DNA of 64,000 nucleotides from Ampullaceana balthica. Taxonomy: Eukaryota > Mollusca > Gastropoda > Lymnaeidae. The notes under the pieces were generated by a model. It was not told where the DNA came from. It did not search any database and worked only from the letters and a program-made list of their open reading frames with translations. The first letter of the stretch is position 1. Each line of letters starts with the position of its first letter. Position numbers and translations under genes: made by a program. Of this stretch, positions 47,283-59,800 are shown piece by piece. The DNA is taken from positions 107,001 to 171,000 of the forward strand of contig CALYLW010000326.1 of assembly GCA_944989445.1 (NCBI GenBank). The letters run 5' to 3'.

Positions 47283-47570
47283 GTGTTCAAGAGCTACATG
47301 GTAAAAGTTAACACTTGCTACAGGGTAAAAGTTAACCCTTGCTACATGGTAAAAGTTAACCCTTGCTACAGGGTAAAAGTTAACCCTTGCTACAGGGTAA
47401 AAGTTAACCCTTGCAACATGGTAAAAGTAAACCCTTGCTACATGGTAAAAGTTAACCCTTGCAACATGGTAAAAGTTAACCCTTGCTACAGGGTAAAAGT
47501 TAACCCTTGCAACATGGTAAAAGTTAACCCTTGCAACATGGTAAAAGTTAACCCTTGCTACGGGGTACGT
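47283..47570. repeat. 24-bp minisatellite, probably in the LZTR1 3' UTR
   Basis: Twelve copies of a 24-bp unit with GGTAAAAGTTAACCCTTGC, alternating catgg and caggg starts. Confidence 0.95.
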
Positions 47571-47663
47571 TATATTGTAAGTGCTATGACCACAGATTGA
47601 AGTCATCAGATCAAGTTAGTCTACACAAGTTCACAAGTTAAGAGACTGCTACTTTCAGAGACA

Positions 47664-47807
47664 TCACAAAGACATGTTTGAGTCAGTGAGGCTGACTCCA
47701 GACAGATCCTGACACACCCGCGAGTCACTCAACTCATCGGCTAGGGCGTCAAGCACGTCCAGCAGGAGTTCTCGACTCAACCTCCTTAATGAGGGGAGTC
47801 TAGCGGC
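47664..47807 (-). CDS. LZTR1 last exon (BACK2 end, stop)
   Basis: 47 codons plus TGA (47664-47666). Acceptor CATTTCAAG|GCCGCT. It encodes [20 protein letters not shown], matching the LZTR1 C terminus K-L-P-T-L-R-S-L. Confidence 0.88.
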   Translation of the reverse strand, partial: AARLPSLRRLSRELLLDVLDALADELSDSRVCQDLSGVSLTDSNMSL

Positions 47808-50800
47808 CTTGAAATGAAATGAGATGATCATTATAATGTCTTCAATAAAGCTATTAGCTTAAGTGTTATTCTTATGTTATATTATATAGAGAAAGTTCTA
47901 CGTAGTATTCAATGCATTCAAATCAACAAAGATGGTTTCTATGTAGTATTCAACAAAAATGGTTTCCATTTAGTATTCAACAAAGATGGTTTCTTTATGG
48001 GAGTAAAATGATGGTTTCTAAAGCAAATTAAATAAAGATGGTTACTACTGTGGTAAAAAGATTTGAATCTATAATTTGCAATTTTAGATAATACAATTTT
48101 AAAAAGTAATATTCTATACTAAGATCGAATCTCACCACAGAAGGTAAATGTTATCCATGTATTTTTGTTTCACATGTTAACATGGTGATAATATCAAAAC
48201 GTTTCATTTATTTTAAAATAAATCTAACAATCAAATGACTTACTTTAAGATAAAAGATACAATCTAATGACTTACTTTAAGATAACAGATACAATCTAAT
48301 GACTTACTTTAAGATAACAGATTCAATCTAATGACTTATTTTAAGATAAAAGATACAATCTAATGACTTACTTTAAGATAAAAGATACTATCTAATGACT
48401 TACTTTAGTGAAATGGTCACAATGATACTATCTAATGAATTACTTTAGTGAAATGGTCAAAATGATACTATCTAATGACTTACTTTAGTGAAATGGTCAC
48501 AATGATACTATCTAATGACTTACTTTAGTGAAATGGTCACAATGATACTATCTAATGACTTACTTTAGTGAAATGGTCACAATGATATTATCTAATGACT
48601 TACTTTAGTCAAATGGTCACAATGATACTATATAATGACTTACTTTAGTGAAATGGTCACAATGATACTATCTAATGACTTACTTTAGTGAAATGGTCAC
48701 AATGATACTATCTAATGACTTACTTTAGTGAAATGGTGCACAATGATACTACCTAATGACTTACTTTAGTGAAATGGTGCACAATGATACTACCTAATGA
48801 CTTACTTTAGTGAAATGGTGCACAATGATACTATCTAATGACTTACTTTAGTGAAATGGTGCACAATGATACTATCTAATGACTTACTTTAGTGAAATGG
48901 TGCACAATGATACTATCTAATGCCTTACTTTAGTGAAATGGTGCACAATGATACTATCTAATGACTTACTTTAGTGAAATGGTGCACAATGATACTATCT
49001 AATGACTTATTTTAGTGAAATGGTGCACAATGATACTATCTAATGACTTATTTTAGTGAAATGGTGCACAATGATACTATCTAATGACTTACTTTAGTGA
49101 AATGGTGCACAATGATACTATCTAATGACTTACTTTAGTGAAATGGTGCACAATGATACTCAGTGCATGTTTCTTCATGTCTGTAGCTTGGATTTTATCT
49201 GCAGCCTCAAGGATCTAAAGGGTAACAAATAGTGACAGATGAAAATAATCACAGATACAACTAGTCACTATTTAATAAATGCAATGATACTGTGACAAAT
49301 CATTATTTTAATAAGTCTTATCATAACATGGAGGGAAAAAAAGAACTATCCAGGGTATCCAATTGCAACATTTCATTGAGATATCAATCATGTATCAGGG
49401 TCATCTGTTTGGACTTATCTCAACAGATATTTTTCAGTAACAATACAATTTTGCATATGTATTGTTACTTTCATATGTATGCTGGAAAACATTGTCTTAT
49501 GAAAAACCCTAGTCTAAAAATAGTAACATTACGAAATGAGGTATGAACTTCCTTTCCAATTCCAATCCATGAAAAACACAATTAAAGCAATATTTTCCTC
49601 TTGAAACTAGATATAGATGGAAGTAAGAGAATTTTGATAACTTAAAGAGATAAAACAATTTTAGGTATTAACAGTTGAATACAGAGAAACAACAGGTAAG
49701 GAACAGAACTATATCATATCAACAAATTCAATGAATCATCTACTGACTCTACTCTGTTCATTTGATCATCTACTGACTCTACTCCGTTCATTTGATCATC
49801 TACTGACTCTACTCTGTTCATTTGATCATCTACTGACTCTACTCTGTTCATTCGGCTCCCACCTATGAATGCCCACAAATATTTTATCAGGTTCCGTAAT
49901 AAAGAAAATTTGTTTCAATTTTGTTTAAAAATAATGAAACTTTCATTGATTGATGATACAGGGGACTCAAATTTCATTACTGACATAACGGAACCTACCT
50001 GTATGACATTCTGATAGGACACGTTCATCTCCAGATTATGTTTGCAGAACGCCTGGCCATGGTGAATAGAGGAGAGAGAAGTAATTAAACAAACAAAATA
50101 ATTTCTGCATAAACAGACACAAATCAAATTGAATCAAACAGAATAAAGATAAAAAAAGTAAATTTACATGAAAAAAATTATAATTTCATTAATTATAAGC
50201 AATGTTCTAAACATTGTTTACAAGTCACAAAAGAACATGATTTAAGAGATCAGTAGGGAAGAAATCCTACCTCCCTGAAAACTTTCAAGACTCACCTAAT
50301 CCTCAGTATACCTGTCATTTCTTACCTGTTTCATGTAATCATCTGTATCCCTATCCCTGTCAAAAATCAAATATCTCAGGTACTCACCTGAAGTCTGTTA
50401 TTGGTAAAGCCATAAAAATATGGAGCAGCAAACAGGTACAAGGAATCCTCAGGTGGCATGACAATATCCCCGTGGTAGATGTACCGCATCAAACTATCAA
50501 ACGCCTGCCGGGATGGAACCATTTCACCAATGGCAATCTGAAATTCAGAAGTGAAAAACAACAACTAATATCAGTATTAATTATCATTGGGACTTCAATT
50601 TAAGTCTTCACCTACTGCAGTTTTATTAGCACAACATGTATTTCATCTGTTTTATTTTGATCCCACTGATCTAAAGGTTAATTGTGATTTTTAGGGCTTC
50701 ATTAAGAAAAACAGCAACTGGGTTTTAAGTTGTGCTTCAAGATAAAAAGGTAACAGATAGTGATTAAATATTAATCTGACAGGAAGTTACATACATTTTT

Positions 50801-53800
50801 CAATCTCAAATTTTAAAACAAAGAAAATAGAAAAAAATTGAGTTTTGGCTTACACTTAGATTATTTAAATCATCATGTGGTTAGCTTACATTTGCATTGA
50901 CTAAATTGTCCTGTGGTCAGCTTACACTTACACTGACTAAATTGTCCTGTGGTCAGCTTACACTTACACTGACTAAATTGTCCTGTGGTCAGCTTACACT
51001 TACATTGACTAAATTGCCCTGTGGTCAGCTTACACTTACACTGACTAAATTGTCCTGTGGTCAGCTTACACTTACACTGACTAAATTGTCCTGTGGTCAG
51101 CTTACACTTACATTGACTAAATTATCCTGTGGTGTAAAGGACCTGAACATCGCCTCAAAATAGCTGCTCCGTGCGCCAAGGATGGCTTTGTGGGCAGGGA
51201 TGTGAATTCCATCTAGTACAAGAGTTATGTCACAAAATTCATGGCCGCCCACACGAAACTGAGCCAGGTCTTGCTCTAACGAGTTACCTGCAACAATTAT
51301 TGTGGTTTAAAAATTACATATAGTTTAAAAATCAACATATTATGTGCAAAATATTTACACAGATAAATGACAATAAAAAGTGTAAATTAGCATAAAATCC
51401 TATTCAATACACGACAAGAAAATGCTAGGACTAAAAATATACATTAAGATTGGGTCAAGGACAAGAAATTTAGCTTCCAGTAGCATTTTATAAACATTTG
51501 CGGTTTAAAATATTAATAATGTTATCTATGCTGGTTATTCAAATACATTTTAATACTAAAATAAGAAAAGAAAATTTAAAATGTTTTTTTTTCAATTGGG
51601 ATGTCAAGGACACACTAAAAAGTGGAAAATTATTTTAAAATTCCATAAAAAGCTTAACTTATAAAATGTGCAAGAGTAAGTTATTTTAAATGATTTAAAT
51701 AGAATGAAGACAAAAGTTATTCAAATTTTATGATTTTTTATTTTAATTTTTTTCTTTCTGAACTGACTTTCTTTGCGTATTGCAATTGAAGGACTTTGAA
51801 TTTCTTAAACTTATTAAAAAAAATGTTCTTTAACTTTTCTATTAATCAAAGGAAATAATTCTAGAGTCAGACATCACAATTTTACATCCAGAAAATCCAA
51901 TGTCAGTGCCAGGCATATCAATTTTTTGTAAAGCTGGTACCAATGATTTATCTGACTGAATCTAAATTGAACCCCCTGAAAATGTTTTGAGAGACAGTCT
52001 TAATTATTAAACTTGACAAGATCCATTCTAGTTCACACTTTATAGAGTAATTTTCAATGGCATCTTCTTATTTTAAAAAATTTGCTATCAATCCAAGTTG
52101 TGTCTTTAAAATATCCCTTGAGTCCTCTTTATACCAGGTTTAAAGAAAATGTGGTCTAATTAATGTCAAGCTAAATTTACTTCATACCTTCCTTTAACAA
52201 GTTAGACTTTATCAAATTTTAAAAGAAAATACATGGTTAAAAGAGAGACCATTTATTCGGCTAATGTGAAATTTTGGACTCACTTGCTAGAGGTTCTGGT
52301 TGAGGATCGAGCAGACGCACTGGGGGCTCCAGCTTCCTGCGAATAATTTCAACTATCAGCGGTTTGTCCAGTGTCTCAAACTCTTTACTCATGACGATTT
52401 GGTTGAAGTTGGCTTCTTTCACAATGAACCGTAAACAGAAGCCCTGCAACAGTATCAGCAGATTTATTTATTTAAGAGAGCTGTGAACAGATTCATATAT
52501 TATCTAGATGGTCCGTGATGCTATTGCTACAAATAAACGTTTAATGCCCTAAAGCGCGGTAATGCGCGCCTGGTCTAAATGCCAAAGCAAGGTAATGCGC
52601 GCCTCGATAGCACTCTCTTTAGTAATGTTAATTATAGAAAGCAGAAATTCTTCATTTAGCGAGAGAAGCTTCAATCGACTTCCGGCCTCGTTAGTGTTAT
52701 CGCTCGATGCGCGAAGTTTTTTGGTCGTTTTTACGTTGTTTTTTTGTTGAAAATGTGATTTCGCTATACGTTATTTTAAGAATAATAGTATTAAACTATA
52801 GGTAAAAATAGTATTAAGCTCAAGACAGTCGTTTTGATACGTAAAATAACCATTTTATCCTAAAGGATGAAGTCAGTATGACAATAATAATATAAATAAA
52901 TTTTACGCAATTTTTTTAATTTCATAACCAGTTGATAGTAATATCCGGGAAATCCTTTACGGGACTGAGGCGGAAGTTTGGCAAAAACCTTCTGAGGCAT
53001 TAAACGTTAATTAAATTCTCTTTAAAAAGAAAACAACACAAAAACATGATATTTTATACAGATCTGCTATGGGAAGGTGGTGATGTAAATTTAAAAAAAA
53101 ATAGTTTGAGTATTTCTGGAATATTAAATATAATCTTGTATATAATCATTTTTTAAAATGTTTTTTTTTCCAACCAATCATTTTAAATGTAATAGAATAT
53201 TGTAGAATATTGTAATATAATTGTTTAAACTCAATAAAGGTGTATAAAGTCCATTTATGACCCAAATATTTCAAGTGTTTTTACTGGTTTGTGATGTGAA
53301 CTCTGACGTACCTAACACTTCTATTTGTTATCAGTATCAATAGAAAGCTGGATAATTCTGGATATAGTTAATTTTATGGATGACTGAACTCTTCCATCAT
53401 ATAGAATCGTGTCCAAAAATAGTTTCTGAAGTTCTTATGCATCAGAATTTACTTCAAAAGTATTTATATTTTAAATTTGATATTCAAACCTTGATGTTTT
53501 AAAATTCACACCAGAAATCATAAAATGAGTGGGGGGATGTATTTATGTGTTACCACGGAAGCTGAAGTGTTCCTTTCCCATTGTTTTATACCATACAACT
53601 GTTGTTGGAATTAATAGGTATACACACCCCCCTTTTCCCCTCTGCTGTTTTCAAACAGATTGCTTAATGGCTTGATTGAGGTTAACATACCTTTAAGAAA
53701 TCAAGCTGAAGGCGTGCTGCATTCTGTAAGGCAAATAAAACACTCTTGATCCCAATGCTAGCCTCCAGGAACTGGACGCACAAATGTTGCAAGCGACCCA

Positions 53801-56800
53801 TTTGGAGCTGGAAGGAATTTGTGGATTTAACGGATCATTCAGTGCCATGCTAACGGTAATTTGATGTTGCAAGCGACCCATTTGGAGATGGATAGAATTT
53901 GTGGATTTAACGGACCATTCGGTGTTATGTTACCACCATTTTAACGGAATTTCATTTTACAAAATTAAAGACCATAGTAGTTTTAGTTAGTTGTTTAAAA
54001 TTTTGTCTGATGTAACTAAATATTTGTTTTGGAATACCTTTTTTTCTCTTTAAAAATAACTCATCTTAAATTATAAGAAAAGAATAATAATTTCTAATCC
54101 AGTCAGCCTAGGGATATTCTACCTGTAATGAGAGTCTGTATACTTCCATCATTGCAAGGATAACATCGTTGTTGTTAGCATCTTGACCTGTAACATAATC
54201 TTTATTGAAACGTTTGCTGGTCAGACCCCTACCTGCAACATAATCTTAACCGTATTGAATTTAAAATTATGCCAATGACTTCATAACAAGCTCTCCAGTT
54301 GTTTACACTGTCAGGAAACATGCAATAGTGTCATCTCAGTGAAAGAAGCATCAAGTGGCAGGACAAGATCACGAATGTCGAGGTACTCAGAAGGAGTCAT
54401 ATGCTGAGCATGCACTCAATCCTGAGTGAGAGGCGCCTGCGGTGGTTGGGACATGTCCACAGGATGAGCTCGGAGCGCATTCCAAGAGCTTTGCTTTACG
54501 GCGAGCTGGCAACTGGTGTGCGGAAGAGAGGACGCCCCTGCTTGTGCTTCAAGGATGTCTGCAAGAATGACATGACTCTGGCGCAGATAGACCATAAAAG
54601 GTGGGAGACCATTGCTGAGGAGCGCACCTCCTGGCGGGCAAAAGTGCGCGAGGGCATTCAAGTCGCGGAAGCTTCCCTTACAGCCAGGAGCGAGGAGAAA
54701 AGGGCCAGGAGAAAGGGGAAGGAGGGTAGAGGGGAAGGAGGGTAGAGGAGCAGGAGGAAACGCCATCATCCCATGAGGATGGACGGATGCCATAGAGAGT
54801 GAAAGAAGATTTTAAAATGTTTTCAAATAAATTTTTATCGCGGCACATAATATCAACAGTTAATATTTGTACAATCACCATTCGTAGTTGATCATTCCAC
54901 TGACCTTTCTTCCCAGGGTGAATCTTGTCAGTGTAGATGTAGGACAGAATCATTTCAAACGCACCAGGATCCTTATCAGCCAGCAGCACTTCTAGTCTGC
55001 TAGTATCTCCTTTAACAGCTTGCTGAAAGGCAATAAAATCCTGTGGGCTTCAAAACTGTCTTCATCTCAGAGAAAGGAATAACATTCAAGCCTAATATGA
55101 AAATTATTTGATACATTAACTTCTCTATTCTCTAAGTTAGGCACTCACAACAGTTGAGTAAAGAGAAAGCTTGTCTGTTGGTCTCTCTATTGAACATGTC
55201 ATAAACACAAACTTTGTTTACAATCAATTATTATCTCTATTCATACTGTCTTGATTATATATTTATTATTCCAATTGTTATTCATACATGTGTTGATTAA
55301 TTTGTATTATTGGATAGGATAAATTTGTCCCTCTGTTCGTGTGTGTATGTTGACTCATGTCTCTTTCCTTTATTGTCAGTCATCTTTAACTTCAAACAGT
55401 TGATAGAATTGTATTTTATTTCCATATTCAATATTAATAATCAACATTAAAAACACTTTTTAAAAACTAGTCTTATATTAAAAATGCACTAATTTTCTAC
55501 TTTTTAGTCTATGCATTTTACTGTAAGTGCAAAGCCAGCTTACCTTTTGACTATAAATCCCTTATATATGAGACATAACTAAAAGTAGTGATTATGTTTA
55601 AACGCGACATTTACAGACTGAAACACAATTATCTCCCCTGGTTTTAAAACTGGGCGCAGGGACGGTAGGGGGTGTGAACAGTGACGGTCGGCGTCAACGT
55701 GTGAACTGGGCACGTGAAAAAATTATAAACAAATAGTGGGACGGTTCCGATCAAACTTACAAAGCAAGTTAATATAAGACTAGTAAATAGAGGAGCATTT
55801 TTAAGTCAGATTTATTATTGTAAATTTATCAACTCATGTTAAATATTTTTTTCAGCTTCAATCCAAACTCGTGGACAAGTTTAATTTACAAGTGTCCACA
55901 TTCAGTGTTTCAGTTTGTTGACAGTCGTGAATGAAAAGGGAAATAATGAGATTAAAAAGCCTGCTAAAGAAGGGGAAATAACACACATTCAGCTTCTAAC
56001 CTGTGCTTTGGCTTGTCTAATCCTGTCTCGTAACCATGGTGATCTGGCAGCTACAAGGGCTATGTGAGCTGAAATTTTTCTCTGATCCTTGAAAAAATTA
56101 TGATATAATGTTAAGTGATGTCCAGCTTGAAACACATCATCGTATTAGCATGAAGAGTTTCTATTGTTAATCCTTACACTTATGACTGTTTGTATCTTTA
56201 ACACAACAATAATTAAGTTCCCAAGTTTTGTTATCGATCTTGTTGAGTTATATATCCACACTCCACCCCAAACTGGTCCAGTACCAATGTTCCCTCTAAA
56301 ATTCGATGGTCCGTGTGCAAAGTAAAAAAACTCATGTGCAAAGTTGCACAGCATCAATTTGTTGAGTAATATTTTACAAAATTTGCTGCGCAGTAATTAA
56401 AAACTATTGCATGGCATCAATCTGATGTCTGCGCTGCCGCGCAGCTTAAAGGGACATTTTCCAGTACTTCCGATGTCAACAAACTGTTAGCCCTGCTCAT
56501 TCATTGTCCAGTGGAAATGGAGTTTTTTCCCCAAGTATGTCGTATGTATCTCACTAATCTGACATTCCATCCTGTATGCCAGTGGTTAACAACAAATTAA
56601 TATATAAAAGAAACTGACCACACCAACTTCGCCGACCAGGAAGTCGACATCACAGAATTGTCTACTCTCTAGCAGACGTCCGTAATCATCATGAAGGGTA
56701 CACTTCGGGTAGCTGGAGAACTGAAGAATAAGAGAACACAAAGGTTGTTGAAGATATTTGCTAATAACAATCACTTTATTAAGTATTTAATTCCAGATGA

Positions 56801-59800
56801 GTGCTAGTGGATATAAAGGTAAGACATGAACATAGAGCCCACAACAAATCCACTTTGTTAATTAAATTGTTCAGGTAACCAGTATCCAGTAGTCTAAATG
56901 GATACTTTATTATTTTTTTTCTCTATTTTACTACAGGATGCATGTTTTAACATAGATTTACTTCATGTACAAGACATGTGCACACTGAGATGTACATTTT
57001 GAAGATACAAACAGAAGACACTAACATAGATTTACTTCATGTACAAGACATGTGCACACTGAGATGTACATTTTGAAGATACCCACAGAAGACACTAAAA
57101 TAGATTTACTTCATGTACAAGACATGTGCACACTGAGATGTACATTTTGAAGATACAAACAGAAGACACTAACATAGATTTACTTCATGTACAAGACATG
57201 TGCACACTGAGATGTACATTTTGAAGATACAAACAGAAGACACTAACATAGATTTACTTCATGTACAAGACATGTGCACACTGAGATGTACATTTTGAAG
57301 ATACAAACAGAAGACACTAACATAGATTTACTTCATGTACAAGACATGTGCACACTGAGATGTACATTTTGAAGATACCCACAGAAGACACTAACATAGA
57401 TTTACTTCATGTACAAGACATGTGCACACTGAGATGTACATTTTGAAGATACCCACAGAAGACACTAAAATAGATTTACTTTCACAAGACATGGTGCACA
57501 CACTGAGATGAACATCTTTAAGACAACAACAGAAGACATGTGCAATTTTCCCATGACACTCACCTGGAATCTGTAGATCTCACCACTCCTGACATTATTA
57601 TCTATGGTTCCACCAAATATGTACATGGCATCACCAACAACTCCAGCGGCATGAAACAGTCGACCTGCAGGGATCTAGATAAGAAAAATATTAATATTTA
57701 CATATTTGAAAGTCATACCTATCACAAACATACAGCCAACAAGCAGGGATCTACCCAAAGATATAATATCTAAATATTTAGTGAAGTATTGAATTGGAAC
57801 AATACATTATCTCTAATATATGGCAGGGTTGTTTTGTTTATTTATCATCGTCTTGCTAGACAAGAGAGATTTATTATCATAGCCTGGATAGACGACAGTC
57901 GTATGTGTAGTAAAGCATTTGTTTAGAGACTTACCTCACTCTGTTGAGCTGGTTCTGTTATAGACCAAGTCTGAGAATCTAGGTCAAAACTGGAAGAAAA
58001 TAATTTAGGGAATATTTTTCAAATGAAACATTAATTTATAGGAATTGTGCCTAATTAGTGCTGTATTGATTCTAAGTTTGGTATAGCTGTGACACAACTG
58101 AATCATTAAAACTGGTTGGATAAACCTTGCCTTAAGAGACTGAACAAACTTCTGAAAATGTCGGCGTAAGGTTGTCTTGCATAACTTAAAAAATGATTTA
58201 AGAAATGGAGAGTGATAAATAAATAACCCACAATATTTTACTTAAGATCTTGTTGGCCAGTAGGCTATAAAAAATTATCACGTTTTGTCTCTACGTTATG
58301 AAAAAATCTAATTCATTTCAAGAAATATGAGAAAAAAAAATGGTTTTGCATGTTTAAGAATTATTAAAAAATGTGCACATATCATGCTAGCTAAATAGAA
58401 ACATCATTTTTCTCATATCAAAATTTTAAAGAATATATTCTCAAACATTTTCAAAGAAAGTAATGCTTTGTGACAAAATCCAAAATTTTGAACTAAAGTG
58501 ATATTTTTTTTTACAAGTAGGATCCCCAAACTTTCCTATCTCTGGGTATTTCTCTCCAACCTTCAAAGACTGTGCACTCTGTGTGTAATAAAGCAAATCT
58601 GATCAACAAGAGAAGATTAAGTGACAATAATCCATAACACTGTACATACCAATGTAACTCATTGGGGAGCGTCTGCCCGGTGGCTCCACCAAAGACAAAC
58701 AGATGACGATCAAACGCCACCATGGTGTGTCCGTAGCGCTTCTCAGGAGGCGGAGGGGTGTCACGTAAAACTAATTCAGTTGAGATTCTCGTCCATCTGA
58801 CAGTACAAACAGAACACATAAGATAATTTAGGGATTAGCTATGTTGGGATTAGCTATGTTGGGATTAGCAAAGTTGAGGTTAGCAACGTTGGGATTAGCA
58901 ATGTTGGGATTAGCAATGTTGGGATTAGCTATCTTGGGATTAGCAAAGTTGGGATTAGCAATTTTGGGTTTAGCTATTTTGGGATTAGCAATGTTGGTAT
59001 TAGCAATTTTGGGATTAGCTATCTTGGGATTAGCAAAGTTGGGATTAGCAATTTTGGGTTTAGCTATTTTGGGATTAGCAATGTTGGTATTAGCAATTTT
59101 GGGATTAGCAATGTTGGGATTAGCAATGTTGGTATTAGCTATGTTGGGATTAGCAATGTTGGAATTAGCAATGTTGGGATTGTTTTTGTTTTGTTTTTTT
59201 GTTGTTTGTCCGTCATGATCAACAAGGACCACTCTCTTCATCCTATTTATGCACTGTGGCGGCTTGGTGTGTCCTTTTGTAAGCCCAATCTTAGCCGAAC
59301 ACTTGGGTTAGCAATGTGGAGATAAGCAATGTTGGGTCATTTAGATATTCAACATGAACATTATGTTATCAGATTTCTAGAAATGTTGTTTGAAATGCAA
59401 TATTCTCACACAATAAAATGACCATTAAATGGCACATGAATCAAGTGGAGCTCTACTGATAACTTCAAAGATAATTAACACTTAACAAGTACTTAGCACA
59501 ATAACATTGTCAGCATTCTCTCCCAGCATTACTTGTCCAACAACAACTGTTAATTAGACATTTCTACCCAAATTTCTATTGCATTGTTTCAAACAAATCT
59601 GTGAGATATTTTATACACTAGCGTACACCCGTCAAAAATGACGGAAGTTTTCAGCTGAAATCTATTTATTTTATAAAATATGCACTTTTTTTTAGGGCTC
59701 CTACGGCGCCGACCTTTTTCAAAAGCCCAACTAACTTGTCCTTGTTTGATAAATACGAAATATTAAACTTTCTGAAATGTACACAAAGTATTTTATAATA

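Noticed and set aside
54416..54793. 125-codon proline-rich frame on the - strand
   Set aside because: It is the complement of the LINE fragment encoded on the + strand.
58828..59241. [10 protein letters not shown] repeat as a membrane protein, or NPNIAN on the other strand as a surface antigen
   Set aside because: Both come from a 15-bp minisatellite in an LZTR1 intron.
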